Shown piece after piece: positions 22,192-23,200 of a stretch of DNA of 23,200 bases. The notes under the pieces are model-generated. The model was not told the origin of the DNA. It saw only the letters and a program-made list of their open reading frames with translations, and searched no databases. The DNA is from a virus, in IMG/VR virus record IMGVR_UViG_3300045910_000009, positions 1 to 23,200 of that record; one strand, written 5' to 3'. Made by a program: the position numbers and the translations under genes. Numbering within the stretch: the first letter of the stretch is position 1; every line of letters begins with the position of its first letter.

Positions 22192-23200
22192 ATGACTGCA
22201 TACGATCTCGGACTCGACGGGACGATAGCGGGAACGCTACACAAAAATCTGTTGTTCGATCCGAGCAACCTCGGATATCAGGGACTCAATCTGTGGACCG
22301 TCGGAACGGTCGGATCGGTGGCATCTATGACAGCCGCTGTCACATACAAGATGCGAGGCATGGACGCCGCGATCAATGGCACCTATGACACGTGGTTGTC
22401 GCAAGGCGCGCCGGACCCGAGCGGCGTTTACTACAGCGGCGCGCTCGCCCGCCCACTTCGAGACGTTGTGATCGTGGACTCGTGGGCGACGCCACCCGCC
22501 TATGTCTCGAGCGGCAATCCCTATCAGGATCCGCCGTCGGTACCTAACGCTTTCGACGACGAGTTTAGCAGCGGATCGGCCGATCTCAGTGTGCGCGGGT
22601 GGACAGTTAGAACGCTCGCCGGAGTGACGCTCACCCGGGGCGGCGATATCAATCCGTGGGATACCACGGGGCCGGTTGGCAACACCTATTGGTCAAGCAT
22701 TATTGGATCGTGGCTGTTCATTCAGGGTCCGGCGTCACAACAAATCTACGTGTTCAAATCGATCACGCTCGCGCCGGGGGACACCTACTTTACAAGGTGC
22801 GGAACACCATACAGACACGACTCGTCCGCGAGCGGGCGCTATCAGGAGGTTGCGTTTTGGGCGAACGCGGGCGGAACGCCGGACCCTGCAAACCGTGTAT
22901 ACGTCTCAGTGTATGAGACGAGCACGGCGCCGGTGAATCTCGATATGGGACGCAACCTCGCGAGCGCGTTCGGCGGAACGAGCCGGAACAAGTGGTACCG
23001 AACGGACATCAAAGGGATCAACTATCAAGCGGCAACTAACACCTATCGGACCTTCGGCGTCGACTCGGGTAGCGGGGACGCCATAGTCAACTCGCCGACG
23101 GGTGGTCCGGCCGGCTCGAGCTTGGTTTACTTCGGCATTGCACACGTGGCAGGCGCCGCGGGCGCCACGCCTTCAATGCTCGCGATAGACTACGTCCGGA
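22192..23200 (+). CDS. Partial fibre gene with concanavalin/LamG-like domain (cut by window end)
   Basis: ATG 22192 lies one base after the preceding stop, without a visible Shine-Dalgarno sequence, so it probably depends on coupled translation. The frame is open for at least 336 codons to the window end, and no stop was found. Residues 1-120 are an N-terminal region of unknown type. From about 123, 'FDDEFSSGSADLSVRGWTV' is the classic opening of a concanavalin A-like (LamG/glucanase fold) beta sandwich. The visible end 'PSMLAIDYVR' matches the last strand of that fold ('hDhVRh'). Such domains on fibres bind sugars. The fold is inferred from these two end segments, and binding residues cannot be read. 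Confidence 0.7.
   Translation, partial: MTAYDLGLDGTIAGTLHKNLLFDPSNLGYQGLNLWTVGTVGSVASMTAAVTYKMRGMDAAINGTYDTWLSQGAPDPSGVYYSGALARPLRDVVIVDSWATPPAYVSSGNPYQDPPSVPNAFDDEFSSGSADLSVRGWTVRTLAGVTLTRGGDINPWDTTGPVGNTYWSSIIGSWLFIQGPASQQIYVFKSITLAPGDTYFTRCGTPYRHDSSASGRYQEVAFWANAGGTPDPANRVYVSVYETSTAPVNLDMGRNLASAFGGTSRNKWYRTDIKGINYQAATNTYRTFGVDSGSGDAIVNSPTGGPAGSSLVYFGIAHVAGAAGATPSMLAIDYVR

Noticed and set aside
1-23200. tRNA genes, CRISPR arrays, insertion sequences, attachment sites
   Set aside because: I saw no cloverleaf-like segment, no regularly spaced repeats, no transposase motif, and no paired end repeats. The whole window is filled by late phage genes with no gap above 63 bases.

Overview
This 23.2 kb window is the late structural block of a GC-rich tailed phage or prophage with a contractile tail, so a myovirus morphotype. 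All supported genes are on the + strand, and nearly all touch or overlap (ATGA or GTGA junctions, gaps of 0-63 bases), as in one long late operon. Several genes are recognisable as the Mu-like kind: a DUF935-type portal, a gpT-type capsid, a gp36-type connector, and baseplate proteins like gp46, gp47 and gp48. The host is probably a GC-rich Gram-negative bacterium, but that is inferred from phage type and composition only. No transposase, integrase, replication, repressor or lysis gene lies in the window, so temperate or lytic lifestyle cannot be decided.

Packaging and head (59-7770): a small-terminase-like HTH protein, a 60-residue membrane protein, the large terminase, a second short HTH protein resembling the first, the portal, a protease-scaffold gene with a probable nested scaffold start, a probable head decoration protein and the major capsid protein. 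The larger gaps here hold GC-rich palindromes or inverted repeats. These include a 9-bp inverted repeat just ahead of the capsid start codon and a 13-bp-stem hairpin just after the capsid gene.

Connector and tail (7834-13998): three connector or tail-completion proteins, the sheath, the tube, a tail assembly chaperone pair and the tape measure. The chaperone pair carries a textbook -1 frameshift site (GGGAAAA, 11739-11745) that would fuse the first product to a 62-residue extension in the -1 frame.

Baseplate and fibres (13995-23200): an unknown tail protein, a hub-spike fusion, an unknown protein, gp25/W-like and J-like wedge proteins, an I-like protein, then five fibre or appendage genes. 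Two adjacent fibre genes share a duplicated N-terminal domain. The last gene is cut by the window end and looks like a concanavalin-type lectin domain protein. One fibre gene (21171-22190) has visibly different codon use and was probably exchanged.

I found no clearly undescribed system such as a defence island or new enzyme cassette. The most interesting points are the frameshift site, the nested scaffold, the two HTH proteins flanking the large terminase, the Cys/His insert in that terminase, the RNA structures around the capsid gene, and the duplicated appendage domain.
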